Origin: Streptomyces sp. MUM 178J
GTDB lineage: Bacteria; Actinomycetota; Actinomycetes; Streptomycetales; Streptomycetaceae
Assembly: GCF_022414575.1 (NCBI RefSeq)
Contig: NZ_JADWYQ010000094.1
Span: 1-8,018, forward strand
DNA: 8,018 bases
Direction: 5' to 3'
The translations under genes were made by a program, and so were the position numbers. The notes under the pieces were generated by a model. The model searched no databases. It was not told the DNA's origin and saw only the letters and a program-made list of their open reading frames with translations. Shown piece after piece: positions 1 to 5,418 of this stretch. Every line of letters begins with the position of its first letter. Position 1 is the first letter of the stretch.

Positions 1-162
1 CCCGGACGCTCCGGGAGCCGACTGGGACGTGGTCCTCGCCCCGTCGCTCCCGCCGTCGTTCGCTCCGCCGTCCAGGAACGTCGCATACGCGCCGTATCCG
101 ATCCCCACGGTCGCGACCGCGAACACGCCCCCGATGATGGCGATTTTGGTTCCGTCGTGCAT
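1..162 (-). CDS. N-terminal part of a membrane-anchored host protein, probably a penicillin-binding protein (partial)
   Basis: The reading frame opens with ATG at 162-160 and stays open for 54 codons to the left edge, where it is cut off. A purine-rich GGGGGA sits 8 bases upstream of the ATG, which supports the start. Residues 1-6 are polar with a Lys at 6. Residues 7-30 are an uninterrupted hydrophobic run (IAIIGGVFAVATVG and onward) that would act as a signal anchor. From about 31 the chain is Gly/Asp/Ser/Thr-rich and disordered, like the linker before an extracytoplasmic domain. This N-terminus resembles Streptomyces penicillin-binding proteins that carry an NTF2-like/MecA_N domain followed by a transpeptidase domain, but no catalytic motif is inside the window, so the name rests on similarity of the leader and on context. 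It lies outside the mobile element, in host chromosome. Confidence 0.6.
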   Translation of the reverse strand, partial: MHDGTKIAIIGGVFAVATVGIGYGAYATFLDGGANDGGSDGARTTSQSAPGASG

Positions 163-209
163 CTGGCAGTTCCCCCTCCGCTAGAGCTTCGCTCAACCCC
201 GTTGCATAA

Positions 210-225
210 CTTGAACATGTTCAAG
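210..225. promoter_or_regulatory. Perfect 16-bp palindrome upstream of the host gene, possible operator
   Basis: CTTGAACATGTTCAAG is its own reverse complement over all 16 bases. It sits 48 bp upstream of the ATG at 162 and is AT-rich against its surroundings, as expected for a promoter-region operator of a dimeric regulator. The rest of the 163-304 interval has no credible ORF, and I cannot place a convincing -35/-10 pair. The binding protein is unknown. Confidence 0.4.
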
Positions 226-304
226 CAATGAGCCCGGGGAACTCTACGGGACAGCAGCGAAGAATGAGACGGGTGTTACCGGACCGGAACCGATGGGTGA
301 GAAG

Positions 305-394
305 TCACACCCACGTATCGAGCCACATTCGGTTGCGCCATTCCTCTATCGGAATCGGCGTCCCCGTATACAGCGGCCAGAAGTAGATGAAGTT
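305..394 (-). pseudogene. 3'-terminal fragment of a protein O-mannosyltransferase gene (pmt), candidate attachment core
   Basis: Twenty-nine codons followed by TGA (307-305) read NFIYFWPLYTG, then TPIPIEEWRNRMWLDTWV. This aromatic-rich segment ending in a W-x4-MW-x3-W pattern looks like the extreme C-terminus of bacterial protein O-mannosyltransferases (PMT family, C-terminal four-helix domain), membrane enzymes that glycosylate secreted proteins. Upstream of codon 1 the frame turns into non-protein-like sequence that includes the integrase terminator, so only the last codons exist here. The simplest reading is that an element integrated into the 3' end of pmt and this is one of two core copies. 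The intact gene would then stand at the far end of the element. In S. coelicolor, from memory, a pmt gene and penicillin-binding genes are neighbours near SCO3154-SCO3157, which fits the gene on the left. The family name is from memory of the C-terminal pattern. Confidence 0.5.
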
Positions 395-415
395 TTGCCC
401 GGTCCGGCCCTGTGG

Positions 416-450
416 GGCCCCGGCCAGGGCGTTTGTCCCTGGTCGGGGCC
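416..450 (-). terminator. Intrinsic terminator hairpin immediately after the integrase gene
   Basis: A 14-bp stem (416-429 with 437-450, all Watson-Crick except one G-T at 423/443) closes a 7-base loop. It begins three bases beyond the int stop codon at 454. There is no U-tract, which is common for Streptomyces terminators. It would stop int transcription before it reaches the host gene on the left. Confidence 0.75.
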
Positions 451-453
451 GGT

Positions 454-1719
454 TCAGGCAGCTTGGGCCGTCTGTGGGCCGTGATCTTGAGGATTTGATG
501 CCAGATAGAGGCCGTCGACCGCCTTCCGAGTGCGTCCCTCGCTGCTCGGCATCAGGTGCGTGTAGGTCCGGAGTGTGAACCCCGGATCGCTGTGACCGAG
601 GTACGAACTCAGGGCCCGGATGCTCTCGCCGGCGTCCAGCAGAACGGACGCGTAGAAGTGCCTGAGAGCGTGCATGCCGTGCTCGCGCGCCGACGCGTAC
701 CGTTCGCCCGCTTCCACGGGAGGGATGATGCCGGCCGCGGCGAGGGCGGGCTTCCAGTAGTGGTCGTTGAAGTGGCTTACGCGCACGTGCCGTCCCTCGA
801 CTCCGCTGAAGATGAGCCGCTTCGTCGCAGGAGGACCGTCGGGCGTGCGCCACGGAAGCGTCACGTCGATCGGTTCGAACTCCTTCGAGTGGTCCCGCAG
901 CGCGGTCGCCACGGCTTTGGGCAGTGGTACGTCCCGGATCTTGCCGCCCTTTGGCAGGGCGAAGACATACTTGCCCCGGATGCGCTTGAGCTGATGGCCC
1001 ACGGTCAGCCACCCGCCCTCGAAGTCGATTTCGTCAATGGCCAGACCGAAGATCTCGCCCTGCCGCAGTCCACAACCTGCCCCGGCATCCACGGCGGCCT
1101 GGTAGCGCCGGGGGAGGGCGGCGCGTACGCCGAAGACCTGCGCTGCCGTCCACGGGACGATGCGCGGCTTGCCCGGCTTCGGGAGCTGCACCGTGCGGGC
1201 TCGGCAGGGGTTCTTGCTGAGCAGCCCATCGTCGACCGCCGCGCTCAGCGCTGCGGAAACGGTGCCCACGATGATGCGCCGGTGCGACTCCGCCGGCACC
1301 GTGGCTTCAAGGGCGGCGATCCAGGCGCGGATGTGCTCAGGCTTGAAGGAGCCGAGCGGGCGCGAGCCGATGTGGGGATAGGCGTGCAGCCGGAGCCGAC
1401 GCTCCGCAGCCTCACGGCTGTTGATCTCCCCGGTGTGCGTCTGCACCCAGCGTTCCGCGTACTGCCGGAACGTCGTCCGGGAGGCTCGAGGGTCGACGTA
1501 CTGACCGCGGGACATGTCCGCCTCGATGTGCGCGAGCCACTGCTTGGCGAGCCGCAGTTCCTTGTCACGGAACGACTTGCTCTTCTCGGTGCCGTCCGGG
1601 CCGACGTACCGGGCGCGGTAGCGGAGTCCGGTTCCGTGGCGGTCGGTCTTGGCCTTGACGGGCTTGCCGCTAGACCCGGTGACGGTCTTGTACCACCGGT
1701 CTTGGATGTGGCCTGCCAT
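454..1719 (-). CDS. int: Site-specific tyrosine recombinase (integrase)
   Basis: This 421-residue protein inserts the element into, and with Xis excises it from, the attachment site. The N-terminal part (MAGHIQDRWY..., about 1-65) is the arm-type DNA-binding region seen in AICE and actinophage integrases, with a YRARYxGPDGTEKSKSF stretch. A helical core-binding domain spans about 81-168. The catalytic domain (about 188-395) has the full tyrosine recombinase set: R219 (GLRQGE), K257 (LPKGGK), H350-x-x-R353 (HALRHF), H376 (YLGHSDP) and nucleophile Y386 (LRTYTHL). Length is normal for the family. The ATG at 1719 is preferred because AGGAAAGGA lies about 10 bases upstream and the protein then begins as its relatives do. 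In-frame starts at 1743 (eight residues longer) and 1830 lack a ribosome site. xis lies 76 bp upstream, so the two are probably cotranscribed; a terminator follows directly. Confidence 0.95.
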   Translation of the reverse strand: MAGHIQDRWYKTVTGSSGKPVKAKTDRHGTGLRYRARYVGPDGTEKSKSFRDKELRLAKQWLAHIEADMSRGQYVDPRASRTTFRQYAERWVQTHTGEINSREAAERRLRLHAYPHIGSRPLGSFKPEHIRAWIAALEATVPAESHRRIIVGTVSAALSAAVDDGLLSKNPCRARTVQLPKPGKPRIVPWTAAQVFGVRAALPRRYQAAVDAGAGCGLRQGEIFGLAIDEIDFEGGWLTVGHQLKRIRGKYVFALPKGGKIRDVPLPKAVATALRDHSKEFEPIDVTLPWRTPDGPPATKRLIFSGVEGRHVRVSHFNDHYWKPALAAAGIIPPVEAGERYASAREHGMHALRHFYASVLLDAGESIRALSSYLGHSDPGFTLRTYTHLMPSSEGRTRKAVDGLYLASNPQDHGPQTAQAA

Positions 1720-1746
1720 GCGACGACGGTCCTTTCCTGACATGAC

Positions 1747-1778
1747 GCAGGGAGAGCGCGCTGTGCGGCTCTCCCTGC
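1747..1778 (-). terminator. Stem-loop between xis and int, possible attenuator or partial terminator
   Basis: GCAGGGAGAGC (1747-1757) and its exact reverse complement (1768-1778) form an 11-bp stem around a 10-base loop. It occupies the 76-bp gap between the xis stop (1796) and the int ATG (1719), about 28 bases ahead of that start. No U-tract follows. It could reduce read-through from xis into int, stabilise the transcript, or be neutral. The structure is seen directly; the function is inferred. Confidence 0.5.
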
Positions 1779-1795
1779 CTTGCGGTGGTATGCGT

Positions 1796-2032
1796 TTAGG
1801 CGGCGGTTTCGGTGGCCTTGCGCTGGGCAACGTAGGCGTGCACGTCGGCAGGGTCGTAGCGGAGGTGCTTGCCGATACGGAAGCCGGGCGGGCCGATGCG
1901 CTTCTTGCGCCACTGGTAGACGGTCTCTTTGGGCACGTCGAAGATCTCGGCTAAGTCGTCCGGGGTCAGGTAGCGGTCTGGGAGGCCGCCTCGGAGAGTG
2001 GCGCGGAGGTCGGGGTTTCTCGGTTGTGCCAT
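1796..2032 (-). CDS. xis: Small MerR-type helix-turn-helix DNA-binding protein, probable excisionase
   Basis: The product has 78 residues. Residues 21-68 form a helix-turn-helix of the HTH_17 type: YLTPDDLAEIFDVPKETVYQ, then WRKKRIGPPGFRIGKHLRY as recognition helix and wing, then DPADVHAYV. This fold is shared by excisionases of AICEs and by BldC. The usual role is to bend DNA at the attachment site so that the integrase runs in the excision direction; some members also act as regulators. The ATG at 2032 is chosen because GGAG lies 5 bases before it; the in-frame ATG at 2056 has no ribosome site. It is directly upstream of int in the same orientation, as expected for a recombination directionality factor. 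The stop is TAA. A purely regulatory role cannot be excluded by sequence alone. Confidence 0.85.
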   Translation of the reverse strand: MAQPRNPDLRATLRGGLPDRYLTPDDLAEIFDVPKETVYQWRKKRIGPPGFRIGKHLRYDPADVHAYVAQRKATETAA

Positions 2033-2082
2033 AGGGACTCCAAGAAAGGAGGGCATGGCCGTCTGTCCGAGGTGCGGAACTC

Positions 2083-2290
2083 TGCGTCATCGCGTCACCT
2101 GCGGCACTCGTCGCGCTGACCAGCGGTTTCAAGGTGACGCAGGGCTCTTGCGCGCGTCATCTGATGACGCTGGGCTTCGTCACCGGGCGACGCAGATGAC
2201 GTGGGATGACGCAGCTTCTGAGCGCCTGTGTCACCGCTGTTACGGCAGGTCGCGGGGCGCTTGCCGTTCTTGGGTGACGCGGGTGACGCA
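2083..2290. repeat. Array of eleven G[AG]TGACGCA-like motifs, candidate replication origin iterons or operator
   Basis: In the non-coding region upstream of xis the nonamer G[AG]TGACGCA and close variants recur on both strands. Plus-strand copies are at 2133-2141, 2163-2170, 2186-2194, 2195-2203, 2205-2213, 2273-2280 and 2282-2290. Minus-strand copies are at 2083-2090, 2092-2099, 2154-2161 and 2176-2184. Two pairs are near-exact tandem repeats (2272-2280/2281-2290, and 2083-2090/2092-2099 read on the minus strand). GCGTCATC-T-GATGACGC at 2154-2170 is a near-perfect palindrome. The array lies between the helicase terminator and xis. It could be the iterons of the origin used by the adjacent prim-pol/helicase, or sites for a regulator of xis-int such as Xis itself. 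Confidence 0.75.
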
Positions 2291-2339
2291 GCCTCTCTTT
2301 CCTTCGGACAAGGGAAGGTGGTGGTCTCTGTTGTGGTGC

Positions 2340-2403
2340 GCGGCTCAAAGCGTGAAGAAGGAGCCGCTTCGCGGCGCGACCATCGCAGGGCGGCTGCGCC
2401 GCC
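2340..2403. other. Cluster of small GC-rich inverted repeats in the rep-xis intergenic region
   Basis: Several short stems are packed here: GCGGCTC (2340-2346) with GAGCCGC (2361-2367), GCCGC-TTC-GCGGC (2363-2375), and GGCGGC-TGC-GCCGCC (2389-2403). With the larger hairpin at 2408-2446 they make this side of the interval strongly structured. I see no credible gene in 2033-2470. The hairpins may belong to an origin region or be incidental in such GC-rich DNA. Confidence 0.35.
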
Positions 2404-2407
2404 GAAC

Positions 2408-2446
2408 AGCAAGAGGAGCACGCCGGGCGGGGGTGCTCCTCTTGCT
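2408..2446. terminator. Bidirectional terminator downstream of the helicase gene
   Basis: AGCAAGAGGAGCAC (2408-2421) pairs perfectly with 2433-2446, giving a 14-bp stem and an 11-base loop rich in C and G. It lies 24 bp beyond the helicase stop codon at 2471, the expected place for the end of the replication transcript. Being a symmetric perfect stem, it could work on both strands. It implies that xis-int use their own promoter in 2033-2407. Confidence 0.75.
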
Positions 2447-2470
2447 TGTGCAGGGGCGTGGCGGCGCAGG

Positions 2471-3949
2471 TCAGAACGCCGGTGCCTGCTCGTGCGGGGG
2501 CGGTGGGGCCGGGGGTCGGGTCATCTCGATGTAGCGGGCCGTGCTGGTGCGGCCCCAGTCGACGAGGACGCCCCGGGCAGCGAGGGTGGGCTGAAGGCGC
2601 TTGAGACGGTCGGAGAGCACCTTGCCCGTGGTCGGCCAACCCTTGGGCAGGGGACGGCACCCCTCACCGCTGTAGAGGCCGGTGAGGCAGTGCAGCCACT
2701 CGGTGGACGTCATCCGCTGTTCCGCCCCGGCGTCCAGACCTGCGGCGTGCTTCAACACGGTCTGCGCCAGGAGATCACCCTCGATGACGTCGTCGTTCAG
2801 GTCGTCCAGGGCGGCCCGGTAGGCGCCCAGCGCTCCGAGACCGGTCGCCGCGTCCAGTTGCGCGCACAGGTGGGCGAAGTCGGCCATGCGCAGGTCGGTG
2901 GGGATATCCGCTTCCGCCGCGCGCACCTGCACGGTGAGGTCCAGGAGAGAGCCCAGGATCAAGGGCAGGACCTCTTCGAACTCCGCCCACAGCTCCGCTT
3001 CGGTGCGCCGGGTGCGGGGGCGTTCCAGGCGCAGCGGCAGGAGACGTTCGGCGAGGTCGGGTCGGATGACGCCCACGTCGATGCCGGTGAGGAGGAGGGG
3101 GCGGCGGTAGCGGGCGCGGACCACGTCGCCGTCGGTGTAGAGGGCGCGTTTGATGGTTTCGGCGCCGGTGACGATGCAGCACATGAGGTCGGACAGGTCG
3201 GGGGCCAGGTGGGAGAGGTTGTCCAGGGCGGTGACCCATCCGGCGGCCACGGCCGCGATCAGGTTCTCCTCGTCCTTGGGGGCGCGGCGCAGGTCGCCGC
3301 TCATGCCCTCGATGATCCGTACGAGCATGCGGCCGCCGGTGGACTTGCCGGCGCCCTGGGGGCCGGTGAGGAACGGGGCGGGTACGGGCACGGAAGGCTC
3401 AAGGCAGCCGATGAGCCAGGCAATGGCGAGGCACTCGGTTTCCGCGGTGGCGAAGTTGCACAGCCTCAGCAGGAGATCGATGCCCTTGCCGTCGGTGTCC
3501 TTGGCGGGCAGGGGCAGTTCGCCGGTGAGCTGCGTGCGTCGCCAGCACACCTCCCGCGGGTCGGGGGTGACGATGTCCCACCCGGTGGGGTGGATACGGA
3601 CCGACTGTCCGTCGTTGCGGCCCAGGTCCAGCCACGTGGCGCCGTCGAAGCCCGGCGCTACCCGGATGTGGACAGGCTGGACGTCCTGGCTCATCGCCAG
3701 TGCCTCGATCAAGTCGAGTGCCTCCTTGAGGGCGGTTCCGTTGAACACGCCGTGTCCGTCGTTGAACAGGCCGACCATGAGTTCCTGCCGGTGGCTGCCT
3801 GAGGTGCCCTGGGAGCGGATCGGGCGGGCCACGGGGTGGCCGTTCTTCTGCGCATACACGGTCCCGTCGGCGGTGCGGAAGTACCGGAAGTGCGTCTGCG
3901 CGTAGTCCGCGATGACTTCGCGTGCGGGAGCCTTGTCGTCGTCGGACAT
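2471..3949 (-). CDS. AAA+ ATPase, plasmid/phage helicase-like replication protein
   Basis: The 492-residue product is probably the helicase partner of the prim-pol encoded just upstream. Walker A is GPQGAGKST at 196-204 (K202). Walker B is the hydrophobic strand WVTALD ending at D243. A further strand LLLTGID (285-291) and the Arg in DLAERLLPL (R302) fit sensor 1 and an arginine finger. The N-terminal 150 residues are a separate domain (YFRTADGTVYAQ, SGSHRQEL) common in AICE homologues. The C-terminus (about 415-477, GKVLSDRLKRLQPTLAARGV) looks like a winged helix for DNA binding, followed by a proline-rich tail. ATG at 3949 is favoured: GGGA lies 8 bases upstream. It begins two bases after the prim-pol stop, so translation is probably coupled. 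A GTG at 3955, overlapping that stop as GTGA, is an alternative start. A perfect terminator hairpin follows the gene. Confidence 0.85.
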   Translation of the reverse strand: MSDDDKAPAREVIADYAQTHFRYFRTADGTVYAQKNGHPVARPIRSQGTSGSHRQELMVGLFNDGHGVFNGTALKEALDLIEALAMSQDVQPVHIRVAPGFDGATWLDLGRNDGQSVRIHPTGWDIVTPDPREVCWRRTQLTGELPLPAKDTDGKGIDLLLRLCNFATAETECLAIAWLIGCLEPSVPVPAPFLTGPQGAGKSTGGRMLVRIIEGMSGDLRRAPKDEENLIAAVAAGWVTALDNLSHLAPDLSDLMCCIVTGAETIKRALYTDGDVVRARYRRPLLLTGIDVGVIRPDLAERLLPLRLERPRTRRTEAELWAEFEEVLPLILGSLLDLTVQVRAAEADIPTDLRMADFAHLCAQLDAATGLGALGAYRAALDDLNDDVIEGDLLAQTVLKHAAGLDAGAEQRMTSTEWLHCLTGLYSGEGCRPLPKGWPTTGKVLSDRLKRLQPTLAARGVLVDWGRTSTARYIEMTRPPAPPPPHEQAPAF

Positions 3950-3951
3950 GG

Positions 3952-4839
3952 TCACAGTCCCAACGTGGTGCGGGCGTTGGTCCACGCGTCGGTGCAGTGC
4001 CGCAGGGTCTCGCCTTTGGCCTGAGCGGCGGTAAAGAGCCTGGCCATGTGGGCGTCGGTGAGGCAGCCGCACCGGCCGTGCGTGGACAGCACGGCGAGGA
4101 ACGCCCGGTACACGGTCGCGTGGACCGCGCTGGACGCTTCGGCGATGCGCTGCTCCGCCATGGCGATGCCACGCTCGAGGTAGGCGGGCGTGCGGTGAGG
4201 GCACTCTCCGCTCTCGACTCCAGCGGGCACGGTGATGGCTTGCGGTGCCGGGCGGACCTGGGCGGGGTTCTTCACGGCCAGCGCGCGGACAGCATCAGGT
4301 AGGGCGGTCATGGTGCCGGTGCCGGGCCCGAGGTAGCGGGCGTAGGACATGGTCGACTTGATGTCGACGCCGGAGCGAACCGCGTTGTGCGACGTCATTG
4401 GGCCCCGGTAGATCCAGTGCTCGCCGCGCGTCGTGGGCACGGTCCGCGTGGCGGGCAGGGCGGTACGAGCCCACGCGATGGCGTCTGCGTCGTCCAGGTC
4501 GACGACGGTCAGACGGGCGCCGCCGGGGTGGTAGGCGATGGATACGGCCCGCCGCCATGCGGCCGTCCAGGCCGGAGAGGTGAGGACGGCCGGGTCGGTG
4601 GTGGCGGCGGCCCACGCGTGGCAGAGGCCCGGGCACCGGCACGGGCCCGGGGTCTTCATGTTCGGCCGGCCGCCGCATGCGTTGCCCGCGCAGGAGCGGC
4701 AGTTGCCGAACGGCACCTTCCCCTGTCGCAGGGGAAGCACCGGCACACCGGTCGCGGCCAGCGTCAACGCGGTCCGCAGATGCTCAGGCAGCCGCGGCCA
4801 TGGGCCGGGCACTCGCCGGATGGTGGTGGGTTGGGTCAT
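3952..4839 (-). CDS. repPP: Bifunctional DNA primase/polymerase (prim-pol replication initiator)
   Basis: The 295-residue protein is of the archaeo-eukaryotic primase prim-pol family, which makes primers and extends them; in AICEs it replaces RepSA as the replication initiator. Catalytic elements are in order: the metal-binding DxD in TVVDLDD (D114, D116), the GxH-type motif RGEHWIY (H141), and the third acidic residue in GVDIKS (D159), followed by YLGPGT. Before the first motif lies a Cys cluster, C47-x2-C50-x4-C55 and C67-x-C69-x3-C73, that may bind zinc. The C-terminal third (about 215-295) is helical, with a second Cys pair near 257-259. The ATG at 4839 has GGAGG 8 bases upstream; an in-frame GTG at 4893 lies inside a hairpin and lacks such a site. 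The stop is two bases before the helicase ATG, and the two form an operon. A terminator-like stem precedes it, so it may have its own promoter. Confidence 0.88.
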   Translation of the reverse strand: MTQPTTIRRVPGPWPRLPEHLRTALTLAATGVPVLPLRQGKVPFGNCRSCAGNACGGRPNMKTPGPCRCPGLCHAWAAATTDPAVLTSPAWTAAWRRAVSIAYHPGGARLTVVDLDDADAIAWARTALPATRTVPTTRGEHWIYRGPMTSHNAVRSGVDIKSTMSYARYLGPGTGTMTALPDAVRALAVKNPAQVRPAPQAITVPAGVESGECPHRTPAYLERGIAMAEQRIAEASSAVHATVYRAFLAVLSTHGRCGCLTDAHMARLFTAAQAKGETLRHCTDAWTNARTTLGL

Positions 4840-4878
4840 GCTGGATGCCTCCAACAGGTCTGTTGTGGATTGGTTGGG

Positions 4879-4924
4879 CAAGGGCGGCCCCACGGCTTTG
4901 GCGAGACGATGGGGGCCGCCCTTG
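4879..4924 (-). terminator. Terminator-like hairpin between the unknown gene and the prim-pol gene
   Basis: CAAGGGCGGCCCC (4879-4891) pairs perfectly with 4912-4924 in a 13-bp stem with a 20-base loop. It begins seven bases after the stop codon at 4931 of the upstream gene and ends about 40 bases before the prim-pol ATG. It could terminate or attenuate the tra-side transcript before replication genes. No U-tract is present. Confidence 0.6.
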
Positions 4925-4930
4925 GCGTGG

Positions 4931-5395
4931 CTAGTGGTGCGTGGCCCAGTGGGCGTACTGCTGGCGGACGTAGTGGCGCGGGTCGCAGATCACGGGCGTG
5001 TCGTCCAGGGCCATGAGGTGGCGGGCGGCCTCAGTCGCGGCGCAGGCGATGTCGTCGGCGTCGCGGCTGTCGGCGGTGAGCGCCATGCGGTCCAGCACGG
5101 CGGCCTTGCGTAGGAAGTACTCCCGGTCCAGGCCCTGACCGATCGGCGTGTGTGCGCTCGTTTCGGTGGTCCAGCCGATCTCGTTGCTGATCCTCGGGGC
5201 GTCGGCGTAGGCCTGCTCGGGTGTGGGCCACGAGGGTTCGGGGGTGCTGCGGTGGTCGGCCCGGAGGTAGAGCCGGTTCCGCTGGCCGTCCCGGGTGGGG
5301 TAGACGGTCACGTTGCCGGTGGTGAAGGTGCGGTCTAGCGCGGCGACGACGTGCTCAGTGTCGGCGGGGTCGCAGATGACACGGATCTCGAACAC
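4931..5395 (-). CDS. Conserved AICE protein of unknown function
   Basis: I do not recognise a characterised family for this 154-residue protein, though similar proteins recur beside prim-pol genes in AICEs (from memory). Residues 1-48 (MFEIRVICDPADTEHVVAAL, then VTVYPTRDGQRNRLYLRAD) suggest a small beta-alpha-beta-beta unit of ferredoxin-like shape. Residues 50-75 are a Pro/Trp-containing linker (PSWPTPEQAY). Residues 88-133 are probably two helices with many Ala and Asp, followed by a short C-terminal segment ending HWATHH. There is no signal peptide or membrane segment, so it is probably cytoplasmic. The start is GTG at 5395 with GGAG six bases upstream. It begins 23 bases after the stop of the membrane protein gene and is probably cotranscribed with it; a hairpin follows the gene. 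Confidence 0.8.
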   Translation of the reverse strand: MFEIRVICDPADTEHVVAALDRTFTTGNVTVYPTRDGQRNRLYLRADHRSTPEPSWPTPEQAYADAPRISNEIGWTTETSAHTPIGQGLDREYFLRKAAVLDRMALTADSRDADDIACAATEAARHLMALDDTPVICDPRHYVRQQYAHWATHH

Positions 5396-5418
5396 TCAGG
5401 GCTCCTTGTTCTGGCTGG

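Noticed and set aside
163..453. A tRNA gene or tRNA 3' end as attachment site
   Set aside because: No T-loop signature, acceptor pairing or cloverleaf could be found on either strand next to the integrase.
556..1740. 394-codon plus-strand frame opposite the integrase
   Set aside because: It is antisense to a gene with all tyrosine recombinase catalytic residues; its own composition is typical of a shadow frame.
1720..1830. Longer N-terminus for the integrase (ATG at 1830 or 1743)
   Set aside because: Neither has a ribosome site. The extra residues from 1830 overlap the end of xis and are Pro/Arg-rich shadow sequence, while the 1719 start gives the usual family N-terminus.
2083..2290. CRISPR-like array
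   Set aside because: The repeat unit is only about 9 bp, occurs on both strands and has no uniform spacers or nearby cas genes.
2095..2421. A 108-codon minus-strand frame with a hydrophobic start (MLLLLFGGAAAL)
   Set aside because: Its GTG lies inside the terminator stem, it has no ribosome site, and the frame runs through the repeat array with no protein-like composition.
2228..3802. Long plus-strand open frame opposite the helicase gene
   Set aside because: It is a GC-driven shadow: the minus frame has Walker motifs and good starts, while the plus frame is repetitive Gly/Val/Gln sequence without recognisable domains.
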